Of a DNA stretch of 57,451 nt, positions 48,793-57,387 are shown one piece after another. Origin of the DNA: Methylobacteriaceae bacterium. GTDB taxonomy: Bacteria > Pseudomonadota > Alphaproteobacteria > Rhizobiales > Beijerinckiaceae. The position numbers and the translations under genes are program-made. The DNA lies in contig JAFAME010000078.1 in assembly GCA_019233695.1 (NCBI GenBank), positions 1-57,451 of the forward strand, given 5' to 3'. Under the pieces are notes generated by a model. That model did no database searches and was not told the origin of the DNA. It was given only the letters and a program-made list of their open reading frames with translations. Each line of letters begins with the position of its first letter. The stretch's first letter is position 1.

Positions 48793-49341
48793 TCATCGAG
48801 CGCCTAGAGAGCGTCCCGCGGCGCGCTCGTACCAATAGTATTTCAGAGCCTCGACGAGGCCATGCCTGACGTCCGAGCCATCGCAAGCCACCCGCCACTC
48901 AAGATAGTGGACTATGACCAAGGCCTGTTGCCGTGTGAGTCTTTCCCAGCGCATTCGGCCATAGGCCGTCCAAGTCAGTCGTTCTCGCGGCCAAATCCGA
49001 ACCTCGCGATCTCGAGACATGTCGTCGAACCCGTGAACAAGGTAGAATGCCGGGTCGACTCGGCCGAGTCGCCCGGTGAGGTCAGCGGCAAGATAGGCCG
49101 GAATGTAGAAGCAGATCGCCTCCACCGAGAGGAAGTTCAACGCACTTCCGAGCCCGTCAGGCACGAGATCAAGCCAATCGGGATCCAGCTTTGTCCAATC
49201 ATCCTTGTCGCTGAAGGCCTGCTCTGTTTTCAGCGGTTCAACTCTTGGAGTGCCATTCACAAGCGGACTGAAGGGGCCGTTCCGCTTTGCAGGAAAAGCG
49301 CCCTTCAACTCGTCCAAAATCATACAAACCGTTGATCGCAT
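48793..49341 (-). CDS. DUF6714 family protein
   Basis: Up to 182 residues; a second Met seven residues in is an alternative start. The EQAFSDKDDWTKLDPDWLDL and FLSVEAICFYIPAYLAADL blocks match the DUF6714 family. No signal peptide or catalytic motif is visible. It lies in a stretch of small accessory genes between the ffh operon and a toxin-antitoxin pair; such small families often occur near polymorphic toxin or immunity loci, but nothing here proves it. Confidence 0.7.
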   Translation of the reverse strand: MRSTVCMILDELKGAFPAKRNGPFSPLVNGTPRVEPLKTEQAFSDKDDWTKLDPDWLDLVPDGLGSALNFLSVEAICFYIPAYLAADLTGRLGRVDPAFYLVHGFDDMSRDREVRIWPRERLTWTAYGRMRWERLTRQQALVIVHYLEWRVACDGSDVRHGLVEALKYYWYERAAGRSLGAR

Positions 49342-49457
49342 TGCCCACCCTACACCATGCCCTGGACGCTAGGCAGGGTGTCAGTCAAGACATGTGCGTC
49401 AAATGCATGCGCGCAGTTTCAGCTCGTGCTCTAGACCAGCAAGCGCGATCCTGACGC

Positions 49458-49748
49458 TCAGTTCGTCTCTCCCTTGGGGATCGTAATGCCCAAACGCCGC
49501 TCCCAGTTTTCTACTTCGCTGGGCGGCAAAAGGTCGTCATTTGTGAGGTCTCGAAGCGACACGAAGTCATCTGTTTCGGGGCTGTAGAGGTATCGAACGC
49601 GATTGGGCTGCTCGTCAACGATAAGAATGTTCGGCACCTCGCTTAGCACACATCCCATGGCCGAGAACAATTCGATAAGTCGGCCTACAGACGTCCACGG
49701 GCCCCCTACCCGCTTGCCCCCATGGCGCAGGCGCCTAGACGTGTTCAA
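49458..49748 (-). CDS. Small conserved hypothetical protein, partner of the HicB-like gene
   Basis: About 96 residues from a TTG at 49746-49748, overlapping the HicB-like stop by 14 nt. A longer start at 49790 would overlap it by 56 nt. The sequence has LIELFSAMGCVLSEVPNILIV, VRYLYSPETDDFVSLRDL and the end SEVENWERRLGITIPKG. The RLIELFSAMGC stem faintly recalls HicA-type double-stranded RNA-binding folds but the catalytic His is not seen. Function unknown. Confidence 0.5.
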   Translation of the reverse strand: MNTSRRLRHGGKRVGGPWTSVGRLIELFSAMGCVLSEVPNILIVDEQPNRVRYLYSPETDDFVSLRDLTNDDLLPPSEVENWERRLGITIPKGETN

Positions 49749-50040
49749 CCAGCCGAATGTCCATAGCGGCCATGGGCAGTTCAGGTTCATTGAGTGCGCT
49801 TACTCTGGCGGCGGCCCTCTCGAACATCTCTCGAAAGCGGGGAGGCGCGGGCTTGATCCCCTGCAAAGGGTTTCGGCCGAGGTGCTGGGTGATGAAGATG
49901 TTCTCGGCTACGGCGCGATGGAAGGCGCTGGGGACGCCCGCAGGGTCCTTCGCATGGGCGCAGACATCGTATTCGATACCCTGGACAACCCAAACACCAC
50001 CTTCCTCAAACGCAACCGCCCGGACGATGATACTCTCCAT
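49735..50040 (-). CDS. HicB-like hypothetical protein
   Basis: A 101-residue protein. The N-terminal VRAVAFEEGGVWVVQGIEYD resembles the partial RNase H fold of HicB antitoxins (strand, acidic turn, VxQGxExD), followed by HLGRNPLQGIKPAPPRF. The usual C-terminal DNA-binding helix of HicB is not obvious. The downstream small gene overlaps its 3' end, so the two form a pair. A toxin-antitoxin role is only a possibility. The 248 nt upstream (50041-50288) show no supported gene. Confidence 0.6.
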   Translation of the reverse strand: MESIIVRAVAFEEGGVWVVQGIEYDVCAHAKDPAGVPSAFHRAVAENIFITQHLGRNPLQGIKPAPPRFREMFERAAARVSALNEPELPMAAMDIRLVEHV

Positions 50041-50288
50041 TCGGTCCTCCTCGGAGCAGGTTTCCCCGCCTCCGCGAGGCCCGATGCCATCCGACGCCTC
50101 AATACACCCGTAACTTGTCCCAATGCACCAAGCAATATGGGAACGACCGCCGACCTTTCTAGGCATTCCACTGCCAAGTGGCCGGTTGACAGGACTCCCC
50201 CGTCGAGAGGGCGCACAAATACAAGCTGAATCCTGCGACGGCATAGAGCGCCTGGAGGTCGTCGCCTCGCAGCGGCGGTATACAAAGC

Positions 50289-51164
50289 CTACTCTTTGCG
50301 TGCGGCCGCTGCCGCAAGTGCCAGGACGCGCCGCGCCGTCTCGGCATGCAGGCGCTCGACCATCCGCCCGTCGATCTGGAGAGCACCTTTGGCCGCGTTT
50401 TCCGGCAGATCGAATGCCGCAACGACCTTCGCTGCCTGATCGACTTCGCCCGCCTGCGGCGTGAAGGCGCGATTGCACGCGTTTATCTGGCTCGGGTGGA
50501 TCAGAGTCTTGCCGTCGAAGCCGAGGTCGCGGCCCTGCTCGCACTCGCGAGCAAAACCTGCCACGTCGGCAATATCGTTGTAGACGCCATCGAGAATGTC
50601 GATGCCGTAGGCGCGGGCGGCAGCGACGCACAGGCAGAGGAGCGGGAGCATCGGCCCGCGGCCGGCAACGGTCCGGACCCGCATCTCCTTGGCCAGATCG
50701 TTCGTTCCCATCACCAGAACGTCGAGCCGCGCCAGCGGATCGGCCGCCGTGGCGGCGATCTCGCGGGCGTTGAGCACGGCAAGCGGCGTCTCCATCATCG
50801 CCCAGAGCCGAACGCTCTCCGACAGCCCCGCCTCGCGCAGCCGTCTTGCCCAGGTCACGATGTCGTCCGGGCGCCAAATCTTGGGAACGAGGATGGCATC
50901 AGGCTGCGGGCCGCCGAGCGCGGCGAGGTCGGCGGCGCCCCAAGGCGTGTCGAGGGCATTGACGCGCACCACGAGCTCACGCCGACCATAACCCCCGGCA
51001 GCAATCGCCGCCGCGACCTGGGCCCGGGCGACCTCCTTGGCCTCGGGCGCGACCGCGTCTTCGAGATCGAGGATGAGCGCATCGGCGGCAAGCGTCCTTG
51101 CCTTCTCCAGCGCCCGCGCATTCGAGCCTGGGAGGTACAAGACGCTCCGCCGCAGCCGGATCAT
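50289..51164 (-). CDS. HpcH/HpaI aldolase/citrate lyase family protein (CitE-like)
   Basis: A 291-residue TIM-barrel enzyme. RRSVLYLPGSNARALEKA, ADALILDLEDAVAPEAK and the metal/CoA-binding segment with LWAMMETPLAVLNA are CitE/MCL signatures; LGFDGKTLIHPSQI near the end is diagnostic. Members cleave or hydrolyse malyl-, citramalyl- or related CoA esters. Without a CitD/CitF partner it is a stand-alone CitE-like protein. The ATG giving MIRLRRS is used. Confidence 0.92.
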   Translation of the reverse strand: MIRLRRSVLYLPGSNARALEKARTLAADALILDLEDAVAPEAKEVARAQVAAAIAAGGYGRRELVVRVNALDTPWGAADLAALGGPQPDAILVPKIWRPDDIVTWARRLREAGLSESVRLWAMMETPLAVLNAREIAATAADPLARLDVLVMGTNDLAKEMRVRTVAGRGPMLPLLCLCVAAARAYGIDILDGVYNDIADVAGFARECEQGRDLGFDGKTLIHPSQINACNRAFTPQAGEVDQAAKVVAAFDLPENAAKGALQIDGRMVERLHAETARRVLALAAAAARKE

Positions 51165-51238
51165 GGATGTGTCTCCACATTGCGACAATCATCCCGATCC
51201 CGGACTTCTGTCGGGCCACTGAGACCAATGAGAGCAGC

Positions 51239-51628
51239 TCATCCGACGATGACGTCGAGCGGTACCCCCAATGCAGCTGCAATCGCCTTGAGCGATGCGG
51301 CGGACCCAGTCCGTTTGCCCCCCTCTATATCGGCAATGTACCCTTGGCGAAGGCCGGATTTTTCGCCCACATCCGCCTGCGTCAGGCCTCGGTGTTTGCG
51401 TATTACGCGAACCGGGTGTTCGCCCTCCTCGATGGCAGCCCAAACCCTTGCCGGCAAGACAACATCCTCCCCCCTGGCGATCTTTGCATCAGTCGCCTCG
51501 ACGACACGAGCGGTCATCGCATCTTCGGCCGCCTCGTCGCCTGCTCCTGCCAGCAAAGCTTCATATTCCCTGCGCGTGATGACGATGAGGTCCTCGCCAT
51601 CAGTGTGGATAATCTGTGGCTTTCCCAT
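51239..51628 (-). CDS. XRE-family antitoxin (HigA-like)
   Basis: A 129-residue DNA-binding protein. The helix-turn-helix lies at about residues 82-104 (GLTQADVGEKSGLRQGYIAD), followed by the dimerising IAAALGVPLDVI. The N-terminal HTDGEDLIVITRREYEALL recalls the Phd/YefM-type start, so the protein has an additional N-terminal segment for toxin binding. It starts 12 nt after the RelE-type toxin stop, in toxin-first (higBA) order, and probably autoregulates the pair. Confidence 0.85.
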   Translation of the reverse strand: MGKPQIIHTDGEDLIVITRREYEALLAGAGDEAAEDAMTARVVEATDAKIARGEDVVLPARVWAAIEEGEHPVRVIRKHRGLTQADVGEKSGLRQGYIADIEGGKRTGSAASLKAIAAALGVPLDVIVG

Positions 51629-51640
51629 TGCGTCCTTCCG

Positions 51641-51883
51641 TCATTTGTAGACGTCCCGCCGATGGCCAACCGCCCGGATCTCGATAGTGGCAACCGTCTC
51701 GACGAAAATCACCCGCCAATCGCCAACCCGCAACCGTGCTCCAGAGCGCGCTGTCAGACGCCTGACGCTTCCCGCCCCCGTTCTGGCAAACCGCTCGATC
51801 TTTGTCTCTATTTCAACCTGCACGTCGGCTGGAAGCCTGCGAAATGCCCGCCGGGCGTCGCGAGTCCATGTGATTTCCTTCAC
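51641..51883 (-). CDS. RelE/HigB-type toxin
   Basis: An 80-residue RelE/ParE-fold protein starting with GTG. EITWTRDARRAFRRLPADVQ is the N-terminal helix pair, and the C-terminal strands LRVGDWRVIFVE and IEIRAVGHRRDVYK are the core family signature with Arg and Tyr positions of mRNA-cleaving RelE. It precedes the XRE gene by 12 nt. Confidence 0.87.
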   Translation of the reverse strand: MKEITWTRDARRAFRRLPADVQVEIETKIERFARTGAGSVRRLTARSGARLRVGDWRVIFVETVATIEIRAVGHRRDVYK

Positions 51884-52058
51884 GAGGGCAACATATCGGT
51901 TTGAGATCAACCTTGCCAGATATATCGCAATCCGCGATGTTTGATTCCATGCTGGTGCAATGCCCTCTAAATGCTGGGTGGCGGGGGCCAATGGCAATCG
52001 GCCTGTCCGTGATGCAAGAGCGCCACGACGTGATCAGGTTCAAAACGAGAGAAATTCC

Positions 52059-53019
52059 ATGTCTTTGCCAGTAGCTCGCGCCGACATCGAGGCTGCCGCC
52101 GGCCGCATCGGCGGGCGCGTGCGGCAAACCCCGGTCCTGGAGATCCCGGGCGGCGAGTTCGGGACGCAGGCGCCGGTCTCCCTGAAGCTCGAACTGCTGC
52201 AGCACACCGGCTCGTTCAAGCCGCGCGGCGCCTTCAACAATCTTCTCGCGCAACCGATCCCGCCGGCGGGAGTGACGGCAGCCTCAGGCGGCAATCACGG
52301 CGCCGCCGTCGCCTACGCGGCGCAGCAGCTCGGCCATCGTGCCCGCATCTTCGTGCCGGCGATTTCTTCGCCGGTGAAGATCGACAAGATCCGGCGGCTC
52401 GACGCCGAGATCGTCGTCGAGGGCGCCTCCTACTATGACGCCGCGGCGCTCTGCGAGGCTCATGCCAAGGAGAGCGGCGCGCTCAACATCCATCCCTACG
52501 ACACGCGCGAAACGATCGCTGGCCAGGGCACCCTGGCGCGGGAATGGGAAGCCCAGCTTGAGCTTGCCCGCGAGCCGCGGCTCGACACCATTCTCGTCGC
52601 GGTCGGCGGCGGCGGGTTGATCGGGGGGCATCGCGGCCTGGTTCAGCGGGCGGGTGAAGGTCGTCGGCGTCGAGCCGAAAGGATCATGCGCGCTCCACGC
52701 CGCGCTCGCTGCCGGGCGCATCCTCGATGTGGACGTCAACTCCATTGCCGCCGACTCGCTCGGCGCAAGATATGCTGGCCGGCTGGTCTTCGATATCGCG
52801 CAGGCGCACGTCGAGCGCGTCGTTCTGGTCGAGGATGCGGCGATCCGGGCCGCGCAAAGGAGGCTGCTCGACGACTATCGGATCGCCTCCGAGCCTGGAG
52901 GCGCGACCGCCTTCGCCGCGCTCGCCTCGGGCGCCTACAAACCGCAGCCGGGCGAGCGCGTCGGAGTGCTCCTGTGCGGCGGCAACGTCGATCTGCGCAC
53001 GCTTGTGCCCGACGCTTGA
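52059..53019 (+). pseudogene. PLP-dependent threonine/serine dehydratase, frameshifted in a G-run
   Basis: The first frame, from ATG 52059, holds the N-terminal half with the PLP lysine in TGSFKPRGAFN (Lys54) and ASGGNHGAAVAYAAQQLG. After VAVGGGGLIGG the frame fails. A second frame, from about 52630, continues the family: IAAWFSGRVKVVGVEPKGSC to LLCGGNVDLRTL at 53019. The sequence at 52623-52628 is six G; five would restore IGGIAAWF. So a single-G insertion in a homopolymer breaks the phosphate-binding loop, either a real mutation or a base-calling error. If intact it would be about 320 residues, normal for the family. Confidence 0.85.
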
Positions 53020-53074
53020 TGCCCCGCGGATCGGCGCGACGATCGCCTCGCGCCGATCCGGCGGGCTCGACACA

Positions 53075-53353
53075 TCAGGGGTCGTTTTCCCGGCACCGGT
53101 AACCGATGAAACAGGCCGGACGATCGGCCGTCGTCAGGAAGGCTCCCTCCAGCGATTGCGTGCGCTGGCAGAAACTCGCATCGCGCACGATGCGGTCGAA
53201 GGTGGCGCCGCCGGTCGCGACGATGGCAGATCCTCGATACTGGACAAGATGCGCTGCCGTTGCGCAGGGCAGCGTCGAAGCATAAAGCTTGGTTTCGGCG
53301 AACACGGCCGTGCTGACCAGGCACAAGGATAGGTATAGCGTAAGTCTTTTCAT
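53075..53353 (-). CDS. Small secreted Cys-containing hypothetical protein
   Basis: A 92-residue protein with a signal peptide MKRLTLYLSLCLVSTAVFA cut after AFA. The mature part has four cysteines, in TLPCATAA, DASFCQR, PACFIGY and RCREND, likely in two disulfides, and the segment TFDRIVRDASFC found in small exported proteins of Hyphomicrobiales. Function unknown. The gap after it to asd (53354-53618) shows nothing supported. Confidence 0.75.
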   Translation of the reverse strand: MKRLTLYLSLCLVSTAVFAETKLYASTLPCATAAHLVQYRGSAIVATGGATFDRIVRDASFCQRTQSLEGAFLTTADRPACFIGYRCRENDP

Positions 53354-53618
53354 GGCCCGCTCCTTTGTTGCAGGGACGCGAGCAAAGACACCGAAGGCTA
53401 TTGCTTTATGCCAGGAGCCCGATCACTTCGCGGTGAAGAGATTGCGATCGGCTAGTCCGAGGGTGCGCGGCGCCGGGATCTGGAAATGCCATTCGTTTCG
53501 AACCTGCCGGCGCGGATGGCGGACAGACCTTTCTCGCCGCGGGCATGACAGCCCACGATTCGCCACGGCGTGAAGCAAAGCGCCCGCGCCGGCTCGCCCC
53601 TCTCGCCGTGCCGACCCT

Positions 53619-54653
53619 TCAGGCAGCCTTCCGGCGCGGCTCGATCAGGCGGCGGTTGACCAGCACTTCGGCGATCTGGACGGTGTTGAGCGCCGCGCCC
53701 TTGCGCAGATTGTCGCTCACGCACCAGAGCGTGAGGCCGTTGTCCACCGTCGGGTCGGTGCGGATGCGCGACACGTAGGTCGCATCCTCGCCGGCCGCCT
53801 CGTGCGGCGTCATGTAGCCGCCGGGCTCGCGCTTGTCGATGACGAGGCAGCCTGGCGCCTCGCGCAGGATGTCGCGGGCCTCCTCCTCGGACATCGGCTG
53901 CTCGAACTCGATATTGACCGCCTCGGAATGGCCGATGAAGACGGGCACCCGTACACAGGTCGCCACGAGCTTGATCTTCGGGTCGAGGATTTTTTTCGTC
54001 TCCGCAACCATCTTCCACTCTTCCTTGGTGAACCCGTCCTCCATGAAGACATCGATCTGCGGGATCACGTTGAAAGCGATGCGCTTGGGAAATTTCTTGG
54101 TCTGCAGCGGATCGGAGACGAAGACGGCGCGCGTCTGGCTGAACAGCTCGTCCATCGCCGCCTTGCCTGCCCCGGAGACCGACTGGTAGGTCGCAACGAC
54201 GACGCGCCTGATCCTGGCCCGATCATGCAGCGGCTTCAATACGACGACGAGTTGGGCCGTCGAGCAGTTCGGATTGGCGATGATGTTCTTCCTGGAATAG
54301 CCGGAGATCGCGTCGGCATTGACCTCGGGCACGATCAGCGGAACGTCGGGGTCGTAGCGCCAGGCCGACGAATTGTCGATGACGATGCACCCCTGCGCCC
54401 CGATCTTCGGCGACCAGGTGCGCGACACCTCGCCGCCGGCCGACATCAGGCAGATGTCGGTGTCGGAAAAATCGTAGGTTTCGAGCGCGCGGCATTTCAG
54501 GGTCCTGTCGCCGAAGGACACATCGATCCCGTTGCTGCGTGCGGAGGCAAGTGCCACCACTTCGCGGGTCGGAAACCCGCGCTCGGCAAGGATGTCGAGC
54601 ATCTCGCGGCCCACGTTTCCCGTGGCGCCGACGACGGCGATCTTGAAACTCAT
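53619..54653 (-). CDS. asd: Aspartate-semialdehyde dehydrogenase
   Basis: A 344-residue NADPH enzyme that makes aspartate semialdehyde for lysine, threonine and methionine synthesis. VVGATGNVGREML is the nucleotide motif (7-19), ANPNCSTAQ carries the nucleophile Cys130, and CVRVPVFIGHSEAVN gives the later active-site block with the catalytic His region. The ATG giving MSFKIAV is used. It is divergent from the gene at 54881. Confidence 0.97.
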   Translation of the reverse strand: MSFKIAVVGATGNVGREMLDILAERGFPTREVVALASARSNGIDVSFGDRTLKCRALETYDFSDTDICLMSAGGEVSRTWSPKIGAQGCIVIDNSSAWRYDPDVPLIVPEVNADAISGYSRKNIIANPNCSTAQLVVVLKPLHDRARIRRVVVATYQSVSGAGKAAMDELFSQTRAVFVSDPLQTKKFPKRIAFNVIPQIDVFMEDGFTKEEWKMVAETKKILDPKIKLVATCVRVPVFIGHSEAVNIEFEQPMSEEEARDILREAPGCLVIDKREPGGYMTPHEAAGEDATYVSRIRTDPTVDNGLTLWCVSDNLRKGAALNTVQIAEVLVNRRLIEPRRKAA

Positions 54654-54880
54654 TGCGTGCTCCGGGCCCGCGGCACGGCGACGACCTGCCGCGCGCGAAG
54701 ACCCCACATAGTCGATGCGCCCACCAACTGCAATCGCCCGCCTCCAGAAAGGGCGGGGACGCGTGCGGCAAGCTCCCCTTAACGCTGCCGAGAGCTTTAG
54801 CGCGGCCGGTAACCTGGCCCTCAGATCCGCCGGGTCAGATTGCGCGTTGACATGCGACCTCCGCGAAGGAGGCGCTTGGG

Positions 54881-55777
54881 GTGGCTTCGATGGCGCTGGT
54901 CGCGCAGACGCTGCAGCATTGCCACGATCCGTTCGAGGATGGCCTCGATCCGGCCCGCGACGCCATCATGCCGCCGCGCCGACGCCGGCGCCTGACCGGA
55001 GCAAGGATCGCGTTCGCCGGCGGCGCCTCGCTGGCTCTTGCCATGCTTGTCGCGCTGCTGCATGCCGGGGTGGACGAGGACGGGATGGGTCCGGCCCCGG
55101 GCCCGACCGATCCCCTCGCCTGGGTCGATGTCGCGCGGCCGGACCGGCTGTTCGCATTCTCGGCGCCCGATCTCGATCGGCTCGCGGCGGGCTACGAGGT
55201 GCGCCGCCAGCCCGCAGGCGACGGTCGCGAGGACCTTCTGACCTTCGGTACGCCCGAAAATCCGACGCCCTATACCCGGTTGGTGGTCCAGCGCGGGTCG
55301 CGCCGGGATGGAGCGGAAGTGCCGCTCTTTGTCGAACTCGCCCGCCGCGCTGCCGAAGCCGGGCTTGCCATTGCGCGCGCCGGGCAGCCGCAAGTGGTCG
55401 CGACACGCTTTGGTCCCTTCGAGGCCGCTGAGGTCAGCGTGGCGGCAGCTGCCGGCAATCGACCCTGCCTCGGATTTGCTTTCATCTCGGCCGATCCCGA
55501 CATTCGGATCGCCGGCCTGTCGTGCGGCCGGGGATCGGCGCTGCCCGTCTCGGGGCTTTCATGCCTCATTGATGGGCTCGAGCTTGTCGCGAGCGACGAT
55601 CACCGCCTCGAGGATTTCTTTGCTGACGCGGAGCGAAGGCGTGACGGCGCCTGCCCGCATCCGCGCCGCAATCTCGTGCCCGTGACCCGGTCAGAGGCCG
55701 AACCGCCGTCGGCCTCCCTCGACCCGAAGCGAGGCGGCGCAAGGAAAAGGCCGGCGCCCGCTGACGTGGTTTTGTAG
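54881..55777 (+). CDS. Membrane-anchored hypothetical protein (298 aa)
   Basis: A 298-residue protein starting with GTG; an AAGGAGG 8 nt upstream decides this start over the ATGs at 54890 and 54968. One membrane helix (about residues 42-62) follows a basic PPRRRRRL segment, and the remainder is predicted extracytoplasmic with FGTPENPTPYTRLVV and CLGFAFISADPDIRIAGLSC, whose cysteines may pair. A conserved architecture in Hyphomicrobiales without known function. The C-terminal tail is basic and Pro-rich. Confidence 0.72.
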   Translation: MASMALVAQTLQHCHDPFEDGLDPARDAIMPPRRRRRLTGARIAFAGGASLALAMLVALLHAGVDEDGMGPAPGPTDPLAWVDVARPDRLFAFSAPDLDRLAAGYEVRRQPAGDGREDLLTFGTPENPTPYTRLVVQRGSRRDGAEVPLFVELARRAAEAGLAIARAGQPQVVATRFGPFEAAEVSVAAAAGNRPCLGFAFISADPDIRIAGLSCGRGSALPVSGLSCLIDGLELVASDDHRLEDFFADAERRRDGACPHPRRNLVPVTRSEAEPPSASLDPKRGGARKRPAPADVVL

Positions 55778-55845
55778 TGCGCAGGAAACAAAATCGTGAT
55801 CTAAGCTGTTAAAGGGCTAGGACCATCAAGATTCGCGAGGCTGAC

Positions 55846-56193
55846 ATGCGTCACAGGACTGCGTTCATCGCCACTGTTGCGATGGCCGGCGTCATTGCCG
55901 CCCCCGTGATCGCGGCGCCGCGGCACCATCACCGCCATCACGCGTACTACGTCGAATACTATCCACCCATGCCGGAAATCACCGTCAACAAGCGCAGCTA
56001 TCTCGACGCGGGCGTCGTGGTGCCGCAAGGGACCCAAGAGGCCTATGTAGCCGAATCGACGACTCTTGGCGCACCCTATGTGGTAAAAGACATCTTCCGC
56101 GATCGCTTCGACTCGGGCCTGCCCAACCGCTTCGAACTGCCCGGCCGATCGGAACCTCTCTTCGAGTTCGAGACGCCCGGCGCGCCGTACTGA
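55846..56193 (+). CDS. Secreted His/Tyr-rich hypothetical protein
   Basis: A 115-residue protein. The signal peptide (hydrophobic AFIATVAMAGVIAAPVIA) is followed by a metal-binding-like stretch APRHHHRHHAYYVEYYPP. The rest carries ITVNKRSYLDAGVVVPQGT, typical of small exported Hyphomicrobiales proteins. Metal binding is inferred from composition only. The gene is preceded by AT-richer DNA. Confidence 0.72.
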   Translation: MRHRTAFIATVAMAGVIAAPVIAAPRHHHRHHAYYVEYYPPMPEITVNKRSYLDAGVVVPQGTQEAYVAESTTLGAPYVVKDIFRDRFDSGLPNRFELPGRSEPLFEFETPGAPY

Positions 56194-56324
56194 CGGCCCT
56201 CGCCCTTCCCGTCGCTTCGAAGCGGGAACTTCACTGGATTGATCCTGCGAAGGAGCGCGGTCCGGGCGAGCAGGTGCTGGCCCGGACGCAGGTATTTTGG
56301 CCGTAGGGTGATCCCACGGAGCCA

Positions 56325-56489
56325 TCAGGCCGCTTGGTGCCAGCGCTTGTACCAGTCGCCGGGAAAGGCCTCGACCAGCGCGGCACCTTCGAGCTTTGGC
56401 ACATAGGGCTTGCCGCGCTCGCGCGTGATTTTCGACAATTCGGCGAGACGGGCGACATCATCGTCGCGCCGGAGTGAGGTTGGCCACAT
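56325..56489 (-). CDS. Small hypothetical protein or gene remnant (54 aa)
   Basis: A 54-residue frame from MWPTSLRRDDDVARLAELSK to EGAALVEAFPGDWYKRWHQA. Longer in-frame starts overlap the next minus-strand gene. Residue composition is protein-like, but I do not recognise a family and cannot exclude a fragment. Confidence 0.35.
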   Translation of the reverse strand: MWPTSLRRDDDVARLAELSKITRERGKPYVPKLEGAALVEAFPGDWYKRWHQAA

Positions 56490-56530
56490 GCCCTGCTCTG
56501 GATGGCAGATTGTGCAAAGGAGCGCCGTCG

Positions 56531-57052
56531 TTATCGCAAGGCTCGATAGATCAAGGCGCATGCCAGGCAAAAGGCAATGAAGGCGACCCAAAGCGCCGGC
56601 GCAGGCCTCGGCTTGCTGAGGAAAGACCAGAGCGCCATGACAGGGGAAAATCGCTGCACCACTGGAGCATTCAGCTTCGGCCGCGACAACACAAAGGGTT
56701 GCGGCTCCGGCTGCCGCCGCTGAAGGCCATCCGACGACGCCACCTCACCGATCATCTCTGCCGCCTTCCACTCCATGTAGGCCGTGCTGTCGAAAATCAC
56801 GCTTCCGTTCCGATCGAAGGCAACAGGCGCTTCGGCAAAGGAATTGTACTGCGAAATCAGCCTGTCGAGCGGCGAAACCCCCTTGTCCTGCTCGCAAACT
56901 TCCGACCAGAAATGTGCGAGCTCGCTATCAATCTGTCTTTTGACCGCAGCGATCGCGGCTTCGGCTGTCGCGAACGTCCCGCTCACCCAAACCTCGTCGG
57001 GATCATCGCGGTGAAAGTTGTCGAAGACTGTGACGTGGTAGGGCTGATCCAT
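56531..57052 (-). CDS. Conserved hypothetical protein with C-terminal membrane helix
   Basis: A 173-residue protein (MDQPYHVTVFDNFH); a start 21 nt upstream is possible. The N-terminal domain has DPDEVWVSGTFATAEAAIAA, and the C-terminus ends in one hydrophobic helix ALWVAFIAFCLACALIY, so it is likely a tail-anchored membrane protein. The first part resembles short YHVxVFDNxH-type hypothetical proteins in Alphaproteobacteria. Function unknown. Confidence 0.65.
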   Translation of the reverse strand: MDQPYHVTVFDNFHRDDPDEVWVSGTFATAEAAIAAVKRQIDSELAHFWSEVCEQDKGVSPLDRLISQYNSFAEAPVAFDRNGSVIFDSTAYMEWKAAEMIGEVASSDGLQRRQPEPQPFVLSRPKLNAPVVQRFSPVMALWSFLSKPRPAPALWVAFIAFCLACALIYRALR

Positions 57053-57073
57053 GGCTACGCGCCACCCCATCAT

Positions 57074-57387
57074 GGATGCCCCTTGGTATACACCAGTTCC
57101 GATGAATGCTGCGATGACACGCCTGATTCATCTGTCAGCCGACTGATGACCCGCCGTGACGAACCGGAAGCCAACGGCCCGTGCGGCTGGTGGCGGAGCT
57201 TGCGGATCTTGCGGTGACGCGGCTTCTCGCCTTGATCTAGCACGCCGGGGACCCTTCTCGACGTGAGGTGATCGAGCGGAAGCCGCAGCGGCCGCGGCGC
57301 ACCCGTGCCTGATCGGTCGAGGGCGGCCGGCGCGCTTGCGCCCCATCCCCGCCCGGACTATCCACGCGCGACCCGCGAGGAACCCCG
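57074..57387. other. Leader region of leuB
   Basis: About 314 nt between the divergent hypothetical gene and leuB. It must hold the leuB promoter. I found no Leu-rich leader peptide and no convincing terminator hairpin. Confidence 0.35.
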
